Assembly: GCA_030247855.1 (NCBI GenBank)
Contig: JAPDRN010000082.1
Coordinates: 1 to 64,000 of the forward strand
DNA from: Knufia peltigerae
Lineage: Eukaryota > Ascomycota > Eurotiomycetes > Chaetothyriales > Trichomeriaceae
Direction: 5' to 3'
Length of the DNA stretch: 64,000 bases
Position numbers and translations under genes: made by a program. The notes under the pieces are model-generated. The model saw only the letters and a list, made by a program, of their open reading frames with translations. It made no database searches and was not told the DNA's origin. Below are positions 55,722 through 64,000 of this stretch, piece after piece. The number at the start of each line of letters is the position of its first letter. Within the stretch, counting starts at the first letter, position 1.

Positions 55722-57383
55722 TCAAGAGGACTCGTCAAACCCAACAGTTAATTGCTATTCGAATGCGTCGCCAGGAATATCCGACCTACCTCTCAGCTGA
55801 TGATCTGGATCAAGACACATTGATCCTGACCGATCAACATCCTGCCAGGAGGGAGGTCAGCAACGAGAGATCTACCGTCAAGCCCGCTGGGCAGCTTCCT
55901 GCGACTTCGGCATGCCGGCCCGAGATTTGAGCTTTGTTTAGCGCATTTATGACTTGAAGACTTGATATCTTGCGATACGACAGCATGCATTAGGTCACAG
56001 GAAGGATTATGAAAGCCTGTCTAGGTACGCTTTCTTTGCATGAGTGGAGGCCATGGCCGGAAGCTCGGATGGCTCTCCGCGAGGAAGTTGGTTTCGTCAC
56101 TAGGCAGAACCTATGAGCGATTGAGCAAAGAGCGGGCATGAATAGCGCTCACACAAGCACAATGTGATTAGGTGTGTCTGGAGAAGAGGTGCTGTGTGGA
56201 AAACCATTGCCATCAATGGCTGCCTCAAGAGGCTGTTCAATCATCGAGCCACGTAATGCAACCATGAATTGACAAACGAACGTGTCATGCTGAGTATGCT
56301 TCTGTGTTCCTTGCTCTGTAGTTGCTATTAGTCTATCGACGTCATTCAAACACCAGGACTCAGTTCTTCGGTCGCAGAGAGACTATTTTTATGTGCTTGG
56401 GATAGTACACTACGTGCTCCCAGGCCAAGTACGGAATTAGGTGCACAGAGCTTCGCTTCCGAATTTTTGCCCCTCTATGCATTAGCCATCCCTGCCTGCA
56501 CTTTTCAACCACTACGAAAAATGCCGAAGCGCACCTACCTCGGGGCTGTAGTCGTAGCGATTTATTAGCGACAAACAACACATCGAAGGATATACATGCT
56601 GTATAGCTAGGGGGGAACTATATCCATGGGAAGGGCTCACTAGGCCGCTAGAGATGGATGACTCTGAGAATGTGGCTCGTCATCGTGGGAGGCACGAGTA
56701 CGGAGCAGGGGGCGCGTCCACAGTCCGACCAACCCTTGACAATCTGACTCCCTTGTCACCCATCCTTTCTGTGGTGAATGCTGATCGTCCTCATGCCAAC
56801 GTGGCTTTCGCCTCTGCAATAGTAGTCAGGTCTTGCCACAGTATTGCTTGATGGCTCTTGCTTATGCCTGCCTGCTACCTGAGTCGGGGGCTTGGACGAA
56901 AAGATGTGCGCCACACGACAGGGGGAACCCTGAAATTAGTTCCCGCGAGTTTCCACTGCGCTGGCCCAGGACCCAGGCTCACGAGGGCTAAGATTTCTAG
57001 GTTTACCATTCCAGCCTGGGGAAGGTCGATGGAGGGACCGTCATGGGACGGCGTGAAAAGCCACTGGAACACTTCATTGGGGCCCAATGCGCAATTGAGC
57101 CAAGGGTCTGGATGCCACGCCGAGGGCTCTGTGCAAAGGCGCGGCCGTGATCGTGTGCCGAACACGAAGACGGCCGGATTGGAAATCTGCCTCCCTCGAA
57201 TTTAAGTCTTGTCTATTGCCCATTTGTGTCTGCATACTGCATTGTATCTTTCTTTGTCTTTTGTCGACCTTCTTCGCGATTCTCAGCATTCGTTCCCATC
57301 TATATAACACGACATTCTTCGGTGGGCTTTTTGCATACATACATATATACCCCCTACTATACTTCGCCCACTATCCACACACC
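55722..57383. other. 1.66-kb stretch with no supported gene
   Basis: Short frames only (56149-56349 -, 56360-56581 -, 56858-57205 +), none with recognisable features. The right end, 57220-57383, is pyrimidine-rich with TATATA near 57343 and looks like the promoter and leader of the small ORF at 57384. Confidence 0.5.
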
Positions 57384-57608
57384 ATGTCTTCCAAATTCAC
57401 TGAGATCCTCGACGAAGGATATCAGACGTCTTCACCCCAGGACGACGTGCGCCTGGAAGATATTATTGCAGCCACCAACATGTCTTACCGCGGCCGTACC
57501 TCATCAGAAACAAGCTCACGAAGCGCAAGTTCGTCCAACAGCGGCAGCCCTGACGAGAAGCCTCGCAAGAGGTTGTCGCGACTTCTCTTACCCACGGGAA
57601 AAAGATGA
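57384..57608 (+). CDS. Small Ser-rich hypothetical protein, 74 aa
   Basis: ATG in a good fungal context (ACACACCATGTC) about 40 bases after a TATATATACC element, then 74 codons. The first ~35 residues include an acidic amphipathic stretch (FTEILDEGYQTSSPQDD, RLEDIIAATNMSY). The middle is Ser/Arg/Thr-rich, and the end is basic (EKPRKRLSRLLLPTGKR). No membrane segment or signal is seen. Similar short uncharacterised fungal proteins come to mind, but I cannot name the family. A spliced extension beyond 57608 is possible. Confidence 0.5.
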   Translation: MSSKFTEILDEGYQTSSPQDDVRLEDIIAATNMSYRGRTSSETSSRSASSSNSGSPDEKPRKRLSRLLLPTGKR

Positions 57609-58971
57609 TTTGCGCGAGATGAACTGCATGAAAACCAACTACGAGCCTACGACTATGCCCACCACACCGGTGCTGAAATTATGAGAAACGAAAAACCTAA
57701 TTCCCATATCGGCACTGAAAGTCTCTCCTTTGCCAGAGTGCTCTACGACAGCGCAAGACACCCATACCAAAGTCTTCTTCGACTTCCAGGGAGTACGAAA
57801 AACCAGCCATCCGTCCCTCCACACTTCCACTCACAACTGTCTCATAACACAGAGAGACCTTGGGATCACCACAAGCCGGTGGATTGAGTCAAACGTTCGG
57901 GGCTTGCCGTTTGAGTCAAACGAGGGATCCAGACGTTGATGGATGGCAATACGGCAACGTCCGCATCACCAATGACTCCAAAGTAACAGATTGGCAGCAT
58001 CTCCACAACCCGCCATGAAAAAAGAAAATGGTCACTTTAGCCACATGGCCACATGACTATCCTTTGATGAGACTTTCACTCCCTTCACCGCTTCTCTCCC
58101 GTCGCAAAGTTGCGACATGACGGACACTTCAAAAATTGGAGCACTGAATACGAAAAAAAATCTTCTTTTCTCCTATTATCATGCAGAACCGCGCCCTTTT
58201 TGCATACGAGCGCGGCATGGTGCCCGTTCTGAGGAACAAATTGGGAAACACAATATGGGGGGAAGCGGAGACCCAGGGGAAATTGATCGCCCGAAAAAAA
58301 CGCGCGACATAGGAAAACCTCACTACTGTACCCTGTCTTAGTGCATTTACACACACATCGGGTTTTAGACTCGTGATCGAAATCTTTTGTCTCAGCAAGC
58401 ATGCATTTTTTGGTCAAAATTTACGGAGTACTTTGACAGTAGTATAAACGAGTACAACTCCTTCTAATGTTCGTGTGTGCAGCGCTGCATATTAGGTCGA
58501 GAAAGTGTTTGGAATTTGCTATAAAGATGATGTGATGATCATTATAAACCTACATGTAACAGTAACAAGGAGTCATGGAGAGAAAAGCACAATGCCATTA
58601 AGGAGTAGTACTATTGACACCCCTTCTCCACGAGATTCTAATCCAGAACCATAATCCTAACTGTAAGAACATCCACTAATTTCACCCAAGATGCCTATAG
58701 AACATAGACCATTGGGGGGGCATACAAGTAGGAAGTCTCTTTGATGGTTTGTACAAGGTGCTTTCTTGACATGCCCCCGATCTGCAGCATCCCTTGAATG
58801 CGTGCCTAGATCGGGGCCCAGGAGGGGCGCAGAGGGAGCCCGCCAAGAGCCGGTCGGAGCCTTCTAGAGTCCGTCGAAAATTGAGGAGTATTTGGATTGT
58901 ATATCAAATAGCCCAATTTTTATGGAAGTTTCTGCCCACAGAAATCGTCTCATGGAAAACCTCTTCCACTG
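57609..58971. other. Intergenic region upstream of tRNA-Leu
   Basis: 1.36 kb without a supported gene. Contains one TACGGAGTA (58432-58440) and several short A-runs. The frames seen are short and featureless. Confidence 0.5.
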
Positions 58972-59076
58972 GGGAGGATGGCCGAGTGGTTAAGGCGCTG
59001 TGTTTAGGTCATTCTTCATTGAAACTTAAATCCGCAGTGGGATTTTCCCGCGTGGGTTCAAGTCCCACTCCTCTCA
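58972..59076 (+). tRNA. tRNA-Leu(UAG) with a 23-nt intron
   Basis: Acceptor stem 58972-58978 pairs with 59069-59075 (one G-T), discriminator A at 59076. The D-arm reads GCCGAGTGGTTAAGGC, the anticodon stem CTGTG/CGCAG (58998-59002 with 59033-59037), and the anticodon TAG lies at 59005-59007. The intron is 59009-59031, between positions 37 and 38. A long type II variable arm (GGGATTTTCCC) and T-arm GTGGG-TTCAAGT-CCCAC follow. An eight-T run at 59082-59089 is a good RNA polymerase III terminator. The long variable arm and UAG anticodon fit leucine (CUA codon). The CCA is not encoded, as expected in eukaryotes. Confidence 0.95.
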
Positions 59077-59081
59077 ATTTC

Positions 59082-59089
59082 TTTTTTTT
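59082..59089 (+). terminator. RNA polymerase III T-run terminator
   Basis: Eight consecutive T residues five bases after the tRNA-Leu 3' end; a second long T-run follows at about 59096. Confidence 0.85.
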
Positions 59090-59632
59090 CGTCCTTTTTT
59101 TTTGCATTGTCTAGCATCCTTGGATGTGGTTTTTTGGAGTCTACTCATCATTTTGTATAATATCTGGTCGGGCCGGGCGTGATCTGACAGTTGAGTATTG
59201 GGTGCTTGGCATTCTCGAATCACGTGATTAGTATGTTGCCCAAACCGTTTGCCTCGGCCTCTTAGGTTGCTCGCACCTGGATATTCGAATCAATGAACGA
59301 AGGGTCTTCGATGAGAGTCACAGAATATGAATACCAGGGTTCGAGCACGTTTCTTGAGCTTGTGGTTGTAGGTGTGTTTGATACCCTCCATGCATACAAT
59401 ACGGTACAGTACATATGCCGTTTGCGCACCCGGATACGCAGCCCTCAGCAAGACCGACGTAAATGGCCCCAGCCACGTTTCATGCCCAGGCTGGGCCTTG
59501 CATCAGCCAAAGCTTCACCAGACATTTCCCAAAGTACGTTCGATATTCGACTACATACAACATTCTTCATCGCATCGGCGACTCGCATCCGACCTCTTGA
59601 TTCCCTGTTTATAACATCTACAATATACGAAA
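59090..59632. other. Promoter region of VPS68
   Basis: About 540 bp between the tRNA terminator and the VPS68 ATG. Frames at 59293-59751 are not supported, as they run across the VPS68 exon in another phase. Confidence 0.5.
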
Positions 59633-60263
59633 ATGTCCTCCTCGAGCCGTCTTTTCCGTTTCAACGTTCCCAAGCCAGCCTGGCTGAACAGCGCCAACAC
59701 CCGGACCGCAGGTGTCTACCTCGCCGGCGCACTTGTACGCTTTTTTCCTAGAAACCTTTTGCGCCTGGCGCATTTCTCCTTCTTTCATGTCATCTATGTG
59801 TGTGTGTTGGACATCTCGAAAAGCTGACGTGGACTCCTAGTTCTCCCTGGGCTTCTTCTTCTTCATCGATGCGAGCGTTTACTCCAAATCCCCCCTCAAC
59901 GGATCGCACGTCCACATCAACTTTGTCGACTGGATTCCCTTAATCTGCTCGGCGTTGGGGATGCTGGTCATCAATAGCATCGAGAAGTCACGCCTCAGCG
60001 CCGACAGCTTCTCGTATAGTGGGAACGGGGTCGCCTGGAAGGCGCGCACGGTGCTGTTCCTCGGGTTCGCCCTGATGGCCGGCGGCCTGGCGGGCAGTGT
60101 CACGGTCATGGTGCTGAAATACCTGTTCAACGATTACGCCCTCACGACGGTCTACATGGGTGTGGCGAACGTCGTGGCGAACGGCATGGTCATGCTCAGC
60201 AGTGTGGTGTTGTGGGTCAGCCAGAACATGGAGGACGATTATACCTATAATTTGCAGCTGTAG
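59633..60263 (+). CDS. VPS68: Vps68 / TMEM50 (UPF0220) family membrane protein
   Basis: Exons 59633-59734 and 59841-60263 (106-nt intron, CTT/GTACGC, CCTAG) give 174 aa. After a short Ser/Arg start and FRFNVPKP come four hydrophobic segments: about residues 27-45 (spanning the splice, GALFSLGFFFFIDASVYS), 61-79 (DWIPLICSALGMLVINSI), 98-122 (ARTVLFLGFALMAGGLAGSV) and 132-155. Conserved features are DASVYSKSP, VHINFVDWIP and the C-terminal tail ending EDDYTYNLQL. In yeast, Vps68 forms a complex with Vps55 that acts at late endosomes. Vps55 is encoded at 3515-4060 in this same window. Tail-to-tail with FES1. Confidence 0.92.
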
Positions 60264-60877
60264 GTGGGCAGTGAGCATGGAAGGAAAGAAAATGAACTGC
60301 TAGATTTTGAAGTATTACTACAAGGACGACAGACGTGGTCCAGACAAGTCTTGAGGCACGGAACGGCGCACTTTTTTTGTCTGAACAGAGTACAAGCATT
60401 AGCGTTTAGTTTGATTTCCAGGACAACGAAAAATCCAATAATATTCTTATCAAGTGTGCATTATTCTGGCATCGGTGCGATCTAATTCCAAATTCAAGGC
60501 CAGACCTCTAGCTAGCCGTACGGTGTTATTGTTCTAGTCTTCATCTCCTCGTAACTACTTCGAAGTGATTCGAAGGGCTTCTTCAAGAGGGATCCTCCAG
60601 CGTACGTGCGAGTCTCTTCCACACAGGCCGGTTAGACTCTTCCATGCCGTATGCGCTCGGGCTTTTACACATTTGTGTGTCCGGCAGAGGCGTCGTGCCG
60701 AGGGAGAAGCGGTGCTTTTTCATAGCACGTGCCGTCAACCTCTGTCCCATGGTGGCGATTTGCATGGGGAGGTTATTCCTATGCCTTTCTAGACTAATTG
60801 GCCACATTGGGCCAATGCCTGTTCATCCAGCAACTTCCTCATCTGCACCTGGTTGTTTTTCCCTTTTCTTTTGCCAT
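60264..60877. other. Convergent 3' region between VPS68 and FES1
   Basis: 614 bp, no gene supported; presumably the two 3' UTRs. Confidence 0.55.
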
Positions 60878-61504
60878 TCAATCCCTCTCTCTCAATTTAC
60901 CCATGATGGCGTCAATGACATCCATGTCCGCTGCCGAGACGTGATCCGGCCCGACAAATTCCTTGGGTAGCCGCTTGACAGCCTCGTTCATCGCGGGTTG
61001 ATAGTTTCTGACGCCCGAACTGAGAGCGTAGACGGCTTTCCGTCGGACCGCCTTGTCGGAGTCGTCTAGCGCCAGTTGACACAGTTTGTCGATGCCGTTC
61101 AGAGCGAGGAGGCGTTCTTGTGCTTTCACATTGTTCTGCACCGCCGTCCCCAGGCACCAGGCAGCCATGCGCCGCGAATCCGCCACTTGGCTGTCCAGTT
61201 GGGACAGCAGAGGCGTCCAGAGGCCCAACGGCTCCATGTTGTTGGCGTTGTCGATGCCCTCGACCAACTGCTCGAAATTGTCAAAGGCCGTCATTTTGGC
61301 GTCGTGCGACACTTCCGGGTCAGTCGACACGATGATGGACATGGCCTCTTTCATCAGGTCGGCGTCGCTGGGCCCGCCCATGAGTGCGCGGAGAGCATCA
61401 GCTGATAAGCCCTTGGGTTCTCTGGTCGATTGGTCGGTCGTGGCACGACCTGCTTCGGAGTTCTCGATACTCCATGCCAGAAGGGAGTTTAAGCCTGGAT
61501 CCAT
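60878..61504 (-). CDS. FES1: Hsp70 nucleotide exchange factor Fes1
   Basis: Single exon, 208 aa, ATG at 61504. The N-terminal signature MDPGLNSLLAWSIENSEA is characteristic. An armadillo-type helical fold follows: the segments NFEQLVEGIDNANNMEPL, LLSQLDSQVADSRRMAAWCL, NGIDKLCQLALDDSDKAVRR and RKAVYALSSGVRNY are its repeats. Fes1/HspBP1 releases ADP from cytosolic Hsp70 (Ssa), helping protein folding and clearance of misfolded proteins. It is divergent from actin across 1.67 kb. Confidence 0.95.
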   Translation of the reverse strand: MDPGLNSLLAWSIENSEAGRATTDQSTREPKGLSADALRALMGGPSDADLMKEAMSIIVSTDPEVSHDAKMTAFDNFEQLVEGIDNANNMEPLGLWTPLLSQLDSQVADSRRMAAWCLGTAVQNNVKAQERLLALNGIDKLCQLALDDSDKAVRRKAVYALSSGVRNYQPAMNEAVKRLPKEFVGPDHVSAADMDVIDAIMGKLRERD

Positions 61505-63169
61505 TACTTCTGTTGGTTTTTGGGGGGCTTTCGTCTGTGTTCTGTACGAATAAACAGGAAATCTATTGTATGTAGAAGGTATTAAGGTAGTTTATCGCTT
61601 GCGAAGTGTTTGTGTTCGACAATCAAACGATTGTTGTATTTACTACGATTTTCACAATTTCTTTCAATTTGTATGGGTGTCGCGAGAATCATCTCGAAGT
61701 CTCTGAGATGAAGTCATTGCTTGGGCGAATCATAAGGGTGCTTAGATAATAGACGCCAGGCCCATATTGATTCTTATTTACGCCGCTTTTAGGCTCCCTC
61801 TCTTCGAGTACTGTACAGTACGTGGTCGGTATGTAATGCGTATAAAGACCACCGTAACATCAACTGTGCATTCAAGATTACAGTCGTAGTAAGTTAGTCC
61901 GTACAAGAACATCCTAGCCCTGCAGACGCGACAATGTCATCCCAGCGCTGATGGATGGCTTGGTGCGATTACGGGATGCGAGACGAGAATTGTCGGTGGC
62001 CGAAAGTGGGCTGTGGCCTGTGTGTTACGCATACCCCGCCTTCGTGGCTGGGAGGCCGTATTTCCCACCGCACAAATTCAAAGAGGCATCAACATTATTT
62101 CAAGCCTAATCGAACACGCTCTGACGCCGGCTCAACGACTATGTGGGCTTGTCGGCCCAACAATTGTACTCCGTCTTCCGCGTTCTGGACTCACTGCCCC
62201 TTTTCCCTCAGATAAACGGTGTGGATAAGAAATACAAATACATCCATCATTGAAGGGATCTTCAATGCCGCAGGGAGATCAAAGGATGGCGGGGGCCAAA
62301 AATAGACAGAATATGATGAGATCTTGTATCTGTGTCTCGTAATCATTTCAGCCGCAAGGCTCCGAGTACTGTACTGTACAATAGCACGGAATATCTTGAG
62401 AGCGTACCCCCTCTTAGTCAGGCTTAGCACCAGAGAATCATAGCTGCCTGGGATATGGAATACGTGGTCAGTACGGAGATTCTTGAGAAACCTGTAACGG
62501 AATGAGCATTGCGTGGCCCATGCCGCCACCATCGTGGAGAACAGAAACGACTCCTATGATAACAGCCTATCACTGGTTTCTAAAACATGATTGCCTGTGA
62601 CTTCTGCTACAGGACTTCGCACGGTTGTTTTAGGTGGCAGGCAGTCAGTGTGAGAGCCAACTCGTACTCGTGTCGGCCGATACATTGATCCCAGCTTCGC
62701 AGCTGCAAAAGTATATATGTATGTAGGATGCAGGGGAGTAGCACTGCGTATTCCGGTTACTGGATATCAAGCTAGTTCCAGATAAGCCGCCTTTCGCATC
62801 CCGACGGTACTGTGCCGTATAGCTGAAGTACGACTAATACCGACTAGGTGCAAGTGGTGTTCCTGTCGGCGCAGCAGCAATCGAGCTTCGGTCACTCACC
62901 AACAGCGGTCAGATCAGCTTGGGTCTTGGCGCCTGCCCACTCACTGGCCACCGCCTCCCTCTCCTCCTACCGCTTGCTGTTCAAATCCATCCTATCTTAC
63001 CTTCCTGACATTCCATTCTCAGCTTTGTCCTTGACCTCACTCTACAACATCTTCTGCTCGTGTATTTCGGAGGGTTCTTGTGCCTTCGTTGTTTCGAGTT
63101 CTCGCAAACCCCGCGCACAACAACCGCTTCTCATCTTATCGTCACTCAATCCTCACACAAGTCATCACA
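61505..63169. promoter_or_regulatory. Divergent promoter region between FES1 and actin
   Basis: 1.67 kb. The left part carries the FES1 promoter. The right part, 62850-63165, is strongly pyrimidine-rich (CTCC/TTCC tracts), as in promoters and leaders of highly expressed fungal genes. No coding frame is supported. Confidence 0.55.
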
Positions 63170-64000
63170 ATGGAAGGTAAGCTTGCTTCTCCCAGCCTCA
63201 ACTTGGTGCACAAAGAATCTTTAACATTGCTGAACTTGTACTGATGCATCTTTCTCCCTACAGAAGAAGTTGCAGCTCTCGTCATTGACAATGGGTAAGC
63301 TCCTATTACCTACCCACCCAATGCGTCTATCTGCGCCCTGTCCCGTCGTGGTCTCCCAACACCTCAAATGCAGCTGCGGCATCATCGGAAAAGAAGGGCA
63401 AAATCATTTCCATAAAGACATTGCTGACAAAGTGTTTCCAGCTCTGGTATGTGCAAAGCTGGCTTTGCTGGTGATGATGCGCCACGAGCAGTTTTCCGTA
63501 AGTGCCCCGCATTGATGGAATGCATGGAGAATCAGGCCTGACATGCTCAACAGCATCCATTGTCGGTCGACCCCGTCACCATGGTATCATGATTGGTATG
63601 GGCCAAAAAGACTCCTACGTTGGTGACGAGGCCCAATCCAAGCGTGGTATCCTCACCCTCAGATATCCTATTGAACACGGTGTGGTCACAAACTGGGATG
63701 ATATGGAAAAGATCTGGCATCACACTTTCTACAACGAGCTGCGTGTCGCTCCAGAGGAGCACCCGGTCTTGTTGACCGAAGCCCCCATCAACCCCAAGTC
63801 CAACCGAGAGAAGATGACCCAGATCGTCTTCGAGACCTTCAATGCACCTGCTTTCTACGTCTCCATTCAGGCCGTTCTGTCCCTCTACGCTTCCGGTCGT
63901 ACCACCGGTATCGTGCTCGACTCCGGTGATGGTGTCACCCACGTTGTCCCCATCTACGAAGGTTTCGCTCTTCCTCACGCCATCTCTCGTGTCGACATGG
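63170..64000 (+). CDS. ACT1: Actin, 5' part (truncated by window end)
   Basis: Exons 63170-63176, 63264-63294, 63442-63497 and 63554 onward, cut at 64000 (180 codons seen of about 375). Introns are 87, 147 and 56 nt. Joined, they give MEEEVAALVIDNG, then SGMCKAGFAGDDAPRAVFP, SIVGRPRHHGIMIGMGQKDS and YVGDEAQSKRGILTLRYPIE. The nucleotide-binding and DNase-I-loop regions are intact, and the phrase VLDSGDGVTHVVPIYEGFAL is present. The 7-nt first exon (ATG plus four bases) is typical of actin genes in filamentous ascomycetes. Near-perfect identity to fungal actin is expected. This gene forms the cytoplasmic F-actin of cables, patches and the contractile ring. Confidence 0.98.

Overview
The window looks like nuclear DNA of a filamentous ascomycete (Pezizomycotina). 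The genes carry short introns of about 44 to 184 nt, mostly GTAAGT-like donors and CAG/TAG acceptors. The gene content fits too: a HET-NACHT-ankyrin NLR, a Zn2Cys6 regulator, fungal F-box proteins with cysteine clusters, a Pcl-type cyclin, Mrs6, Fes1, an FLC-type TRP protein and actin. No species can be named from the sequence. I assembled 22 protein-coding models and one intron-containing tRNA-Leu(UAG). Most multi-exon models were joined by hand from frame, splice signals and recalled family patterns, not from database searches.

Layout. 1-5.4 kb: a TAG microsatellite, a LOG-family phosphoribohydrolase (+), proteasome subunit alpha PRE5/PSMA1 (-), VPS55 (+) and an unknown 242-aa protein (-). 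6.4-8.9 kb: a Pho85-type cyclin (-), then about 4.8 kb with no convincing gene. 13.8-17.1 kb: GNA1 (-), with a GC-AG intron and a polyQ extension, then a membrane-anchored histidine acid phosphatase (-). 17.9-30.9 kb, all +: a DHDPS/KDG-type aldolase, a HET-NACHT-ANK NLR, an FLC/TRP membrane protein and a 1081-aa unknown protein. 30.9-39.1 kb: an 8-kb gene desert rich in GA tracts and in the 9-mer TACTCCGTA/TACGGAGTA, leading to a Zn2Cys6 regulator (39.1-40.5 kb). 41.9-44.4 kb: two tail-to-tail F-box genes. 44.8-55.7 kb: Rab escort protein (+), an SDR oxidoreductase (+), a 1439-aa DHX29/YLR419W-type helicase (-), a CZIB/DUF866 zinc protein (+) and spliceosomal SmF (+). 57.3-64 kb: a small Ser-rich ORF, tRNA-Leu, VPS68 (+), FES1 (-) and the first half of actin (+), cut by the window end.

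The genes are mainly housekeeping and do not form a biosynthetic cluster. Some share functions: Vps55 and Vps68 are partners in one endosomal complex, and Mrs6 serves Rab GTPases in the same trafficking network. Several neighbours are head-to-head and probably share promoters: PRE5/VPS55, phosphatase/aldolase, F-box/MRS6, helicase/CZIB and FES1/actin. The regions most worth a second look are the NLR, the two gene-poor stretches with recurrent 9-mers, the GC-AG intron in GNA1 and the F-box pair.
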